Assembly: GCA_014529385.2 (NCBI GenBank)
Contig: CM043953.1
Coordinates: 88,962,342-89,026,341, forward strand
Direction: 5' to 3'
Source: Adiantum capillus-veneris
Taxonomy: Eukaryota > Streptophyta > Polypodiopsida > Polypodiales > Pteridaceae
Length of the DNA stretch: 64,000 nt
The notes under the pieces are model-generated. The model was not told where the DNA came from. It ran no database searches and saw nothing but the letters and a program-made list of their open reading frames with translations. A program made the position numbers and the translations under genes. Within the stretch, counting starts at the first letter, position 1, and the number at the start of each line of letters is the position of its first letter. This document shows, piece after piece, positions 1 to 10,440 of this stretch.

Positions 1-88
1 TTTGTAAGTATTACAAGTATTATTTAAATTGTCAAATATGTATATGTTATTTGAATATTTATCCTATGGTTAATTTTTTATTTTGCAG

Positions 89-124
89 GAAGTTGCCATG
101 AAGCACTCTTCGACGTGCCGAGAG
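89..124 (+). other. Possible small exon at window start
   Basis: A T-rich stretch ending in TTTTGCAG (81-88) looks like a splice acceptor, and GAG|GTATGG at 124/125 looks like a donor. The short stretch between could be an exon of the composite element A gene downstream, or of a gene cut by the window edge. No homology was recognised; this rests on splice-site look alone. Confidence 0.2.
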
Positions 125-314
125 GTATGGGTACAAGCATGGACTTGTGGCCTTTTTGACCCATCTACAGGAGGAGGGAGAGTTCGTCAAATGGGAGGCA
201 TTACCATGAGGGTGACATCATCCATATATGTTATCTTTTGTAGCTTTGGTCTTCTTGATACAAATGTGCTCATTCATTGTATACATGTACAATTTCACGC
301 TTATGTTTATGGTT

Positions 315-960
315 TTGCATTTTGTTTACGATTATGATTATGGTATGGAATCTAGGTTATGGTTATGGTTTTGCAATTATGGTATGGTAGTCATGTTATG
401 ATTATGGTATGTCAAGTAGGTTATGGCTATGGTTTGGCAATCAGGTTATGGTTATGGTTTTGCAATGACGATATGACAAGCATGTTATGGTTATGGTTTG
501 GCAATCAGGTTATGGTTATGGTTTTGCAATGATGGTATGGCTATTATGGTTATGATATGACAAGAAGGTTATGGTTATGGTTTTGCAAGTATAGTTTGAC
601 AAGCAGGTTGTGGTTATGGTTTTGCAATGATGCTATGGCAATCAGGTTATGGTTATGGTTTTGCAATGATGCTATGGCAATCATGTTATGGTTATGGTAT
701 GACAAGCATGTTATGGTTATAGTTTTGCAAATATGGTTTGGCAATCATGCTATGGTTATGGCATGGCAATCATGTTATGTTTATGGTATGGCAAGTAGGT
801 TATGTTTATGGTTTTGCAAACATGGTTTGACAATCACGTTATGGTTATACTTCTGGTTTTCAATCATGTTTTAATTATGGTTAAAAAATCTTCATGTCGT
901 TGTGCCTATGATCTGGGAGTCAATGTTATGGTTATGCTTTTTGAAACTTGTTATGTTTAA
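315..960. repeat. Degenerate minisatellite (GGTTATGGTTATGGTTTTGCAAT units)
   Basis: Imperfect tandem units built from TTATGGTTATGG followed by TTTTGCAAT or TATGGCAATCA run for about 650 bp, with a basic unit near 25 bp and longer compound units of two variants. Open frames across it are only the repeat read in frame. It lies upstream of the first coding exons of composite element A, but I found no second array of this motif, so membership in the element is unproven. Confidence 0.85.
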
Positions 961-1144
961 GCTTATGATTTTTTGGTTTTGTTATGCTTACAATTTTGCT
1001 AATCTATATTCACTCACTCTTCAACGTTAAACTGTACGTGGAGTGCGGTTGCTTTTGCACTCTTCCTTTGGGCAGAGGAGACTACTTCCTGGTGTTGCAG
1101 TACATGCAACATCAATTCCCAGCTCTCTCTACAATCTTTTTTTG

Positions 1145-1275
1145 TGTGCAAGTTTTGACACCGGTACATGTGTCAGTATATCCATCAGAGTCGGCATCAA
1201 AACATGCATTGAAATCGGTGTTGGTATGACCATCGGAGTAGGCGTCGCTATCGGTATCCGCGTCGATTTTTGCAC
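1145..1275. repeat. Low-complexity ATCGG/GTNGG stretch
   Basis: Loosely repeated hexamer-like units (ATCGGAGTNGG, ATCGGTGTTGG) occupy about 130 bp. On the minus strand they would read as alternating Asp-X residues, on the plus strand as Val-Gly/Ile-Gly. No start, splice site or homology supports coding. Confidence 0.4.
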
Positions 1276-1466
1276 AATGCATTGATATGAAAAGTTTATT
1301 TTGGAAAGAAAATGTAAATTTTTTTGTTCTCACCATGCTAAGAAGGAGCTCATTAGGAAATTTTGATAAGAATCCTTGAGCTGAATTGCCAGCTTTAGGA
1401 ACCTTTTATGCTCATCATGGGCATTGGCAGCTTACTCTTGACAATGTGAGAGATTGAAAATTAAAT

Positions 1467-4244
1467 TTGAAGATGGAAGGGTCAATGGACAAGTTCAAAT
1501 TGATGAAGATAATTTCAAGCAAACACTCCACAAATGTGAAGCCTACTGCATTGCCTCCCTCTCCCATGTCTCTTCTATATTCCTTTCTGCATTGTGGTGA
1601 TCTAAGCACGCTTGATGCATGTTGCAGGGGAAGATGCATTGGTATCCTCCACATGTGCCATTTCAAAGGAAGTCATTATTTTGCGCGACAAAGGTGCAAG
1701 CACATGAAGTACGCGGTTTTTTTTATTCAAGTGTTGATAGGACAATTATTAAGCAAGGAAGAATGGTTGAAGTGTTTTGAGGAGGTTCCTAAAAGGGGCA
1801 CCAAAGTGAAATGAAGGGCTGTGAAGGCAGAGTTTTGGCCCGAGTTCTACAACTTGTTCACATCAGTGTACCAGGAACCTCCCAACAATTATGGGATGGA
1901 GGCAACCAAAGCATTTTCCAGGGGGGTTTTGCATGAACAACTGAAGGGGAAAGTGAATTGGGCTTTGTTTGTTGAGGACATGATTAAGGCTATGGATGCG
2001 TCAAAGCTACATGCAGAGAAGAATAGATGGGAAATTTTCCATGGATCTTTTGTAGCACATAATCCTAGGCTGCGACAAGGTCCAAAGACTGAGCGATCAT
2101 AGGTGGGGCCTGACGAAGGACTAAAACCTCCATCATCGGGATTGCACGATGTGATGAAGGACACATGCTTTAGTATGGAGTCTCTTGAAGAATTGGATAG
2201 AATGCATGAGGCAGCTGAAGCCAAACATGCTACTGTCATATTGGAAGTCAGTGAAGCTGAAAGAAAGGTAGAGTCTCTCAAGGCAGATATACATCGAGAG
2301 GAAGGTGCACAGTTCGTGGTGAACAGTCTGAGAAAACAATTGCAAGTTGCAGAGGCAGAAAATAACCCAGATGCACAAGATGCAGGGAAATTCCAGGTAC
2401 TAAGGAGCACATTTGATACATTTATTCTCACTATCTCTACAATAGCAGGGGTACTTGCGGACAATGTGCCTGATGGTGCTAGGTGTGCAGCTTTGGAGCA
2501 GCTTCAGTTTGAGCAAGAAAGGGAAGCGTTGTTGCGTGAACAACTGAAGTTTATCAAAAGCATACTAGCAAAAAAGAGGCAAGTATTTTGTAGTGTGCCT
2601 AGCCCCAAATTGCCACCAGTTGGTATGGGACCCTCAGATACGCGTAGCATTTGTAATGCTTGTGGATTGGTCATGTACGACGAGGATGGTCTTAGTATGT
2701 TTGTGCTACCTTGCACTCATTCATATCATATGTATTGTTTTTCTCACCTTACAGCAAACAAGGACACTTGCATGGGTATTGTATGCATGCAAACCATCTC
2801 ACCTGTTGCACAGTCATTTGTGATGGTGGGCTCTGCTGGTTCCCAAAGTTATGCGATGGAGTCACATACTACATCAGGATTAGTGCTGCCAAATAGTGCT
2901 ATCAAAACAAAATTTGAGTCAGGTATGCATTCTATGTTATATTTGATAGGCTGGGAAGATATATGCAGCATGGTACCAGCATTGGGTTAGTTTGCACCGA
3001 TAGTGACGATTGTCTTAGTTGTTTTAGTTACAATGGTAGTCTCTAGTGGTACCTTGGGTGCTAAGTAGCTATACTAGCAGTTGGTAGCTTGCATTGGTAT
3101 CAGCATTGAGAACTTCTAGGCTACCTAGATTATTGGTAGCTTTCAGATAGCTCTTAGATATCTTGATTGCTAGGATTTCTAGCTTGGAAGCTACTATTTC
3201 TCTCTAGGGAGCTAACATTGATAGCTACCTCTCACCAAGAGGAATCCTTCCTGGCTTGGGAGCTACCATTTCTCTATCTACAAGCACCAAGAGAAAGCTT
3301 GCATTTCTAGCTACTACCAGTGCTGCGGTGGGCTTCAAAGCTGTTAGTGATTACTTGGCATCTCCTAGTTCATGCTTGGCACCTTGGTGATATATTGGTA
3401 GCCACCTGTGCTAGGTTGGTAGCTTGGTGATATATTGGTAGCCACATGTGCTAGGTTGGTAGCTTGGTAGCTAGCAGCAATAGCCTACTAGGTACCCGTC
3501 CTAGCTATCTATCTGCCAGCACTAGCTAGCTAGCTACCAGCACTAGCTAGCTATCTAGCTTTCTATACTAGCTATCTAGCTTCTAACATTAGCTAGCTAG
3601 CTCCTAACACTAGCTAGCTAGCCACCATAACTAGCTAGCTAGCTCCCAAGCACTATCTGGCTAGCTAGGTGCCAATGCTACCAATGGAAGCATAGTAGCT
3701 TTCAGAGATATTTATAAAGGTAGATGCTACCATGTTAGGTAACAGTGTCAGCACTGCTGGTGATTAGCAAGGGAATCTTGGTGGCTACAAGTGCCCGACC
3801 ATAATTTTTCTTTTGTTTAAAAAGTGTAACCCCCCTTGTCAACTTGCAGTGTGTAATGCTTATGAAGTTCAATGATGGTTTTGTATGGTTTATATGATGG
3901 CAGATCCTGTTGACGGCAAAAAAAAAGATTCAATGGATGACAATGCCATGGCCACAGTTTCTAGCATGAAACCGTACCCCTTGCATACCAATGTTGAAGG
4001 CGCTAGTACTATTTGACATATGGAGGCTGAAATTGAGAAGGAAGATGTGATTTTGGGGGACAATGTGGATATTAATAGCCAAATAAAAAAGGACCCTGAC
4101 AATGTTGAGAATGGTAAGATAGAAGTTGAGAGAGATAACTTGGCATCTACTATGTGACAATCAAAGAGCAAGGATGTGACTGGAGGGAGTCCTATGCTAT
4201 TGGAAACACTGGTGAAATTGCAGAAAAAAAGGGAAGCTGAAAAG
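1467..4244 (+). pseudogene. Composite element A, gene 1: coiled-coil / RING-like protein (broken)
   Basis: One reading frame runs from about 1467 to 2922, interrupted by TGA at 1812 and TAG at 2100. It continues in the same frame after a clean GT-AG intron (2923-3903) into an exon from 3904 to about 4244, which has TGA at 4014 and 4155. The first part (SKEEWLKCFEEVPK, later YNLFTSVYQEPPNNYG and GKVNWALFVED) aligns with the corresponding part of the gene at 55.2-56.1 kb. A Glu/Lys-rich stretch predicting coiled coil follows (about 2190-2560). Near 2650-2790 is a RING-like cluster: CNACG, then CTHSYHMYC (the C-x-H-x2-H-x2-C core), then CMGIVC. The last Cys pair is spaced by four residues instead of two. 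The upstream start is uncertain and 1467 is only the first convenient ATG. Function unknown; ubiquitin-ligase activity would be speculation. Confidence 0.6.
2923..3903 (+). repeat. Intronic AGCT/GGTAGC minisatellite of element A
   Basis: The intron has donor TCAG|GTATGC and acceptor ATGGCAG|ATCC. Joining the exons restores a Gly-to-Asp junction codon without changing frame, which supports the call. Nearly the whole intron is array: GGTAGCTTGGTAGC-type units near 3000-3480, including a 45-bp tandem duplication around 3380-3470, then CTAGCTAGCTAGCTACCAGCA units at about 3480-3690. The tetramer AGCT is its own reverse complement, so the array can form many small hairpins. Confidence 0.8.
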
Positions 4245-4326
4245 TATTTTTACAGTTTTGTTTATTAATGTTAGAGGATGTGTTAAAAAATTCATGAGCC
4301 TCTCTCAATCCTCTTCTTGTTGCAGA

Positions 4327-4560
4327 ACCACCAGAAAAGCAGTGTCCTCCAACTTCAAGAAGCGAGGTATATGAAGGGGCATCTGCCAATGTTATTGAAG
4401 AAGTGGGAAGAAAAGGTGCCTGCAAAACCAGAGTCAGATAAAGACTCTAGCCCTAGCTATTTTTGTATTTTGGCCATAGCTAACTCTACCCTTTTTGGAT
4501 TTTGCATTTTGAAACTTTGTATCAAAGCTGTTGCCTTAAATATTATGATTAGTTTGAGCC
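4327..4560 (+). other. Possible last exon of element A gene 1
   Basis: A TTCTTGTTGCAG acceptor ends at 4326 and opens a hydrophilic stretch. Two frames are plausible: one begins with EPPEKQCPPTS and ends in a basic tail before a TAA near 4440, the other stays open to about 4563. In element B the matching gene ends in a basic tail (RKKRKKH), which favours the first. Uncertain. Confidence 0.3.
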
Positions 4561-4596
4561 AATGATTACCAATTTGCTTTTTTTTTCCTCTTATTA

Positions 4597-5903
4597 GTGT
4601 CTATCTTGTTATTGGTGTTTGTATGTTTAGAAGCTGTCTCTGTGAATCTCGATGTGGATCGAGTAATTGAAATGGTAGGAAAGTGTGGAGTTGAAGATAA
4701 AATGGAAGAATGTGGTGCTGATACTGGTGGCAACCAATTTGATGGTGACCACCAGGAAGTGAAAGTTGATGATGTGGAAGATACTGGTGTTGGAAGTGGT
4801 GGAAACCAATGTAATGTTGACCAAGACCCAGAAGTCAATGATGTGGAAGAATGTGGTGTTGATACTGGTGGAAGCCAATCTAATGGTAACCAAGAAGTGA
4901 AAGTTGATGATGTGAAAGATATTGGTGTTGGTATGGCCCTCGAAACCAATTTAATGTTGACTAGGACCCAAAAGTTAATAATGTGGAAGACTATGGTGCT
5001 GGTACTGATGGTGGCAACCAATCTAATGGTGACCAAGAAGTGAAAGTTGATGATGTGGAAGATACTAATGCTAGTACTAGTGGCAACCAATGTAATGTTG
5101 ACCAAGATCCAGAAGTCAATGATGTGGAATAATGTGGTGCTGATACTGCTGGCAACCAATGTAGTGATGACCAAGAAGTTGATGACCAAGAAGTTGATGA
5201 TGAGGTGGACGGAGAGTTTCAGCGAGAGCAGTATCGGACATGCCCATGGGCTAATCCAAAAAGCTCCCTTTTTGAGTACCATCCAACGCTATTTCTTGAC
5301 AATAATGGTGTCTTGCTAATATCTGTATGTGAAAAGTTTTACCAACCGGTGCGTGCCTACTAGAACCACCTTAATGTTGTCTAGGTGAGTAAAGGGTTTT
5401 ACATAGGATTTAAAAAGGATACTCCAATATTTGTGGAATGGTGCCTCAGTCGTCTTGATGTGTATATATGGACTTTCTGTCAATTGCCAAAGACTAAAAG
5501 AATATTGAGTACCTGCTTTCCCAAACTTTAGAAGTAGTTCTCTACTATCCTTGCACAGGGTTCTTGCACACTAGAGAAAGACTTTGGAGGACTAGGGGGT
5601 AAACCTATGTTCTACAAGAACTTGCAAACATTTTAGAAGGGTAGGGAGTGGCTCACTCCTCAAAACACAGTGATGGTGGAGGACTCAGAGTACAAGCTTC
5701 TATTTAACACTCCTGGCATGCCATGCGTGGCGAAGAAAATGGAAGATCAAAGTGCCTTGGAGATGGGGTTATATCTCTCTGGAATGCTGCGAGTTTGACT
5801 AGAGGGATGGCTTTTTGCTCCTGATCGACTACAATTTGCTAGCACGAACAAATTGCCAAGACAATTTGATAATGACGATAGAGATCTGACTCGTAAATGG
5901 TAG
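4597..5903 (+). pseudogene. Element A, gene 2: acidic repeats plus FCP1-like HAD phosphatase domain (broken)
   Basis: The 5' half is an acidic tandem-repeat region (4720-5180), shifted in frame near 4935 and cut by TAA near 5130. From there one frame (codons in phase with GAC at 5298) runs to TAG at 5901, crossed by several in-frame stops. It has the signature order of the FCP1/SCP-like (NLI-interacting factor) HAD family. Motif I reads LFLDNNGVLL near 5290-5320. Then come FVEWCLSRLDVYIWTF (the usual W-T/S-S segment), KPMFYKNLQTF, and NTVMVEDSEYKLLFNTP, which corresponds to the family's conserved late D-S-x-Y-K stretch. Motif I is D-x-N, not the catalytic D-x-D. The family dephosphorylates phosphoserine in substrates such as the RNA polymerase II tail; this copy cannot be active. 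The element B copy at 58.3-59.0 kb shares the layout. Confidence 0.6.
4720..5180 (+). repeat. Acidic-protein tandem repeats, ~70-bp unit
   Basis: Seven units recur with GGCAACCAAT-type cores at about 4729, 4801, 4870, 4941, 5012, 5082 and 5151, a spacing of 69-72 bp (23-24 codons). The typical encoded unit resembles DTGGNQxNxDQEVxVDDVEE. Units 4-5 are read out of frame after a small indel, and one unit has GAA changed to TAA. The units precede the FCP1-like domain in the same frame, so they were probably its N-terminal acidic region. Confidence 0.8.
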
Positions 5904-5924
5904 GAGAAGTATCAAGATAAGCCA

Positions 5925-6190
5925 ATTTGAGTGCCATGTAGAAGTGAAAAGACATTGTAACTTTGCTTTGTGATAGAACATAGCTTTGTGCCCCCCTCGT
6001 ATAGTATATGCCATACTTCATGCAACATGGCAATGAAAAAACATTGTAATGACTTTGTTTTATAATGAAATACTCTGTTTTTCCATACTTCATGCCATAT
6101 GGTAGTGAAAAACATTGTAATTTCTTTTCTTCATGATGGAACACTATGTTTATTGATTGAACATATTTTTGTATCCCCTCATAATATATG
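5925..6190. repeat. Imperfect 70-105 bp tandem repeat
   Basis: Two to three copies of GAAAAACATTGTAA...CATACTTCATGCCATATGG-like sequence lie just past the end of the phosphatase-like pseudogene. No coding sense was seen. Confidence 0.55.
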
Positions 6191-6386
6191 CCTTCTCTTA
6201 TGGAATCGGAGGAATTATACCTTTTTGTACTTTTGTGGCATCTAGATAGTAACCATGTACAGATCTACTAAATTTCTTTTTAAAAAAGGAAAGAAACGTC
6301 TCTATACCACTGTGTAAAAGAGAGCCCTGAAGATGCTAAAAATATAGCCCGTCTCTGACGGTGTACCATACTGAGAAACAAGTGGA

Positions 6387-6614
6387 TCATAGCATTTCCG
6401 CTACTATGTCTACATCCTCAAGGTGGTGTATGGGAGGAGTGCAAAATAAACCACTTGGGTGAACAGAAGTTTCTTTGGATCTGGCCTCTAAAAAAAATGA
6501 AAAACATAGATGATCTGGCCCATCGTCTGATAAAAGAATGCCTGCGCTCCCCAGCTGCCATCGAGGATCCCGAGGGCAACTTCCACTGACTACGTAATGT
6601 ATGTATCTAATCAA
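6387..6614 (-). other. Minus-strand open frame past the transposase-like gene
   Basis: A 75-codon open frame sits downstream of the transposase-like stop on the same strand. It may be a last exon or an eroded tail. No matching part was found in element B and no motif recognised. Confidence 0.2.
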
Positions 6615-8639
6615 CCCAAATGTCAGTGAGAATGTACACTCTACTCAGTTGCTATGTCCCCTGGACGTGGCAACAGCGAGAGCGTGCCATATGTTCCAAA
6701 GGGTAATGCTGACCACAATGTTGAAAAGCTATAGAGATATTGAGGCATATCCTATATGTTGGGAGTCCTCCTCTGGTAGCCTATAGCTATGAGCATAGAG
6801 ACTGGATTTGATCCATCTTCCTAAAAGAATAGGTAAATCCCTGGTAGTGCATCAACTAATCCTCCCAAGATTTGCTAAATTTTTGCTTGGGGAGTGAGGT
6901 AGTGGTTTGGTGTCACTTCCATCACTCGTAGGGATTTTTTTTTCCTTGTTCATACCAAAATCCCTTGACAATAAATGAACCGACATGGCAAACATTGCCC
7001 ATGCATTTGTTATCAAGGTTTTAGTTCTTTGCTTCTCACTCGTGCATTTCAAGACAAAGAAATCTGCAAGCTCCTCATTGTCATGAGGAGCTATGACAAC
7101 AAAATTTTCACCGATGCGGAGGGCATCGCTCAAAACATTGTGGTGGCCTTCATATGAAAAATCCTCACTTTCATCATCAGTTTTGACATCTTTAGTAGGT
7201 TCAAGGGTAATGTACTCCCACTTCGGAACATGTGCATTATTAGAACACCTCCTCCACCGGCCTTGCAGACAAGCAGTACAAAAGCCTAAGAATTGCCTGC
7301 AACTAAGAAATTTTCCATATGTTAAGGAGTACCCATAGACATAATGTAACCCACAAACTCCATCCACATATTTGCAATCCCGACGGTTGCTCCTGTCCAC
7401 ATCACATTCCTTCACCTCCCAAAACACCCTTGTCACTGGCCGTACTTTGGAAGATATGTGGCAATAGCCCCATCAGACATAGTCTCTCTCGAAAATGTAA
7501 CTACATCTGTTGCACATTGCAATTTTCTACAGCCTGGATTCAATTGTTCATGAGTCAAATTTCTCTTGATAATTGCACATGTGCCATCGTGCCCACCCTT
7601 CCCATGACCTAGACCCGACAAATTCCAAGTCATTTTCAAACCTGTGAGAGTCCCATACCGGGCAACAAAGTAGAATGGTCTTTCTTCTTTGAACTGCGAG
7701 GCAGCACCATCTGACCACACCTAATGCTCCTTCAGCGATACACCGATATCCTTTAACCAACCATGATGGAGCATGAAGCAATGATGAACAAAAAGGGTGT
7801 CATGAGTTTTACCATCAAAAATATAGAAGTGATAATACTTGTAGACACTCCCTGCCATTTGCAAATACGTAATGTGAATATAGATTGTAACCTGGAAAGA
7901 GACCTAGTGCATTGATTGAATCTCACTTTGTTCCTTGAATGTGTAGTTCTCAACAAAGTTCACAATTGACACTGCCATGTCATCGGGGAAGCGACGTAGA
8001 CACTCTTTGAATTGTTCAGCCTGCCATCTGTAGACCCAATTGTGCTTTATGAACTTGCTCAAATGATCCCTAAACAAATCAGGAAGTTTTTTGCTTGACA
8101 TCTCTTTATGAGACATGACTTTTCTTTTCGTTTTCTTGCCAGTTTTAATTTGGCCAGTTTGAATATATTTAAATATCTTCACATTCACCTATACATCATC
8201 TGAATCCTCCATTGGACATGTCGGAATCTTCTTTGTAGGTCCACATGATTGGCAATCCCCCAACAAACACTTCAAATTAAAACGGTCTGAACCTGTAGCC
8301 TTTTGACTCAAAATTGGTTCCCACAACATTGTAAGGCTTGAGTAAGTTTGTGTGTGCACTTCGCATTTCCCTCCTGCACCACATATGCAACATCGACAAA
8401 CACACTCTTTTCCATGAACACCTTTAGCAACATGCCTTGCCTGGTTTAAAGTGTCCTGCAATAATGACATTTGCATATGTGTGATGCAACATCATGTGTA
8501 TCGATCAAGAAGCTTCCGCACAAGATAAGGCTTCAACTTCTCAAATGCTCTTTGGCATATTTGTACCTCTGGATGATTCTGTTTGAAGTTAAGAAAGAAT
8601 TCCATATGCATGAAAACAGGGAAATTTTTGAGATTGTTG

Positions 8640-10440
8640 ACAAAATCAGGCTTGACGGAAGCTGAAAGGTAGCTATCAGGATGAGAGGTCACCAAGCTGG
8701 AATTGGAAGCTTCTAGGTTACTTCCTGGTTGCCATTACACTACCTAGTGAGACCATCCAGGTGATATTGGTGGCTATCAGGATGGGAGTGGTGGCTGGTG
8801 GGTAGCTTTTAGGAAAGAAGGTAGCTGGTGGATAGCTTTCAGGCTTGAAGGAAGCTGAAAGGTTCTATCAGGATGAGAGGTCACTAGACTGGAAGTGGAA
8901 GCTTCTAGATTACTTCTTGGTTGGTAGTACACTACATAGTGAGGCCATCCAGGTGATATTGGTGGCTATCAGGATGAGAGTGGAGGTTAGCAGGTCACCG
9001 CAATGGACATCTGCAACATAGATTTCTGGCACTAATATAATGTCAATTCTCAGGGAAAGTGACTCAGATGGGGCATGTAGACTCTATGAGATAGTCAATC
9101 TCAAGAAGTGAACCTTAACAAGCACACACACTAACTCGACAAGCAAACAAACACCTAAAGATCAGGAAAATCTACCTATGTCCTTTCTCACAGCTCTAGG
9201 TCATCACGCCATTTCGGCACTCGAACAGAATTGAAATGCAACGAAACTTTAGGAGGATGTCAAGGACACCTAGGGACACTATCCTAGAAAGTTTGGTCGC
9301 AATCCAACAAGGTATCAAAATCACAATACATCATGAAAAAGGTCCTGAAAACTGCAACAGACCAGTCCAGAAGTGTCGCCTTATGATCTAACAACACTCT
9401 CCTATGGTCAAAATGAATATAAACAATGATTTAAGCACTCAAATCTGCAATTATAGCTCACAGACGCGTAGTCGTGAACCACAGCAAAACTGACAATGCT
9501 TACACTTAATTTAAAGAGCAAAGAGAGAGGAACACAATGCAAGTTTCAAATTTGAAAAAGGATTACCCAATCATTAGAAAAGTCGATTACAAGTTTGGAG
9601 CAGCACGTAGCTTAAGCGTACGTTTCTTGAGCTTCCTTCTTCTTTAAAGATAAGCCCCCTTTCACATTAAGGTTATTGACCTTTATACCTACGGATTTCT
9701 AAATGGCAAGTGGCTGATGGCCAGTGGCCGACTCACATGGACCTTTACAAATGTCATTACAGCATTACAACGTAGGGATTGATCCATCACTCTGTAATCA
9801 AGATTACTCAGAGTATTACTACACTGGCTTGGAAAACTAATAGAGTACAAATGTGGTTTCCGGTTACGTGTCCGACCAGTTGGGCGTCCGTTTGATCTGC
9901 CCTCAAACAGTGGATAGCTGGTGGATGGTGAGTAGCTTTCAGGAAAGAAGGTAGCTAGTGGATAGCTTTCAGGCTTGAAGGAAGCTGAAAGGTAGGTAGC
10001 TATCAAGATGAGAGTTCACCAAGCTGGAATTCGAAGCTTCAAGATTACTTCCTGGTTGCCACCAGTGCACTACCTAGTGAGACCATCCAGGTGATATTGG
10101 TGGCTATCAAGATGGGAGTGGATAGCTAATGGCTGGTGGATAGCTTTCAGAAAAGAAGGTAGCTGGTGGATAACTTTCAGGCTTGAAGTAGGCTGAATGG
10201 ATGAGAGGTAGATGTCAATAGGTGGCTATCACGTGGATAGGAGACTTGAAGGAAACTATGAGGAAACTATCAGGATGAGAGGTAGCTGCCATGTGGCTAT
10301 CAAGTGGGTATGAGACTTGATAAAAGTTGGTCGGTAGCTATCAAGTTGAGAGATAGCTGACATGTACCTCCAAGTGTATAAGATATCAGGTAGGTAGTGA
10401 TATCTTATTGTTACACAGAGGAGGGTGATACATGGTAGTT
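8640..10440. repeat. Element A second array (GGTAGCT / GATAGCTTTCAGG units)
   Basis: Imperfect units of about 170-190 bp, themselves made of shorter TAGCT-containing motifs (GGTAGCTATCAGGATGAGAGG, GGTGGATAGCTTTCAGG, CATCCAGGTGATATTGGTGG), lie at 8650-8984 and 9910-10,440. They sit between the N-terminal and main parts of the transposase-like gene, so probably in its intron. The TAGCT-type motif is shared with the array in the intron at 2923-3903. Confidence 0.75.
8985..9909 (-). mobile_element. ~925-bp insertion in the array, possible solo LTR
   Basis: Unrelated sequence interrupts the array, flanked by GTGGA on both sides (8980-8984 and 9910-9914). On the minus strand it begins TGTTTGAGGG and has a TATA-like GGTATAAAGG near 9690, as an LTR would. 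The other end does not finish in a clear CA, and GTGGA is common in the array, so the duplication may be chance. Confidence 0.4.

Noticed and set aside
550-874. Protein genes on either strand of the 315-960 minisatellite
   Set aside because: Both frames are the same short DNA unit translated; composition is that of the repeat.
1145-1275. Asp-rich minus-strand protein (alternating Asp-X)
   Set aside because: Low-complexity DNA with no splice sites, start or relatives nearby.
5298-5903. An active phosphatase in element A or B
   Set aside because: Motif I lacks the second Asp and several in-frame stops or frameshifts interrupt the domain in both copies.
8640-10440. CRISPR-like regularly spaced repeats (also 3.0-3.8, 56.2-57.2 and 59.2-59.9 kb)
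   Set aside because: Units are degenerate and contiguous without unique spacers or cas genes; minisatellites in a plant genome explain them.
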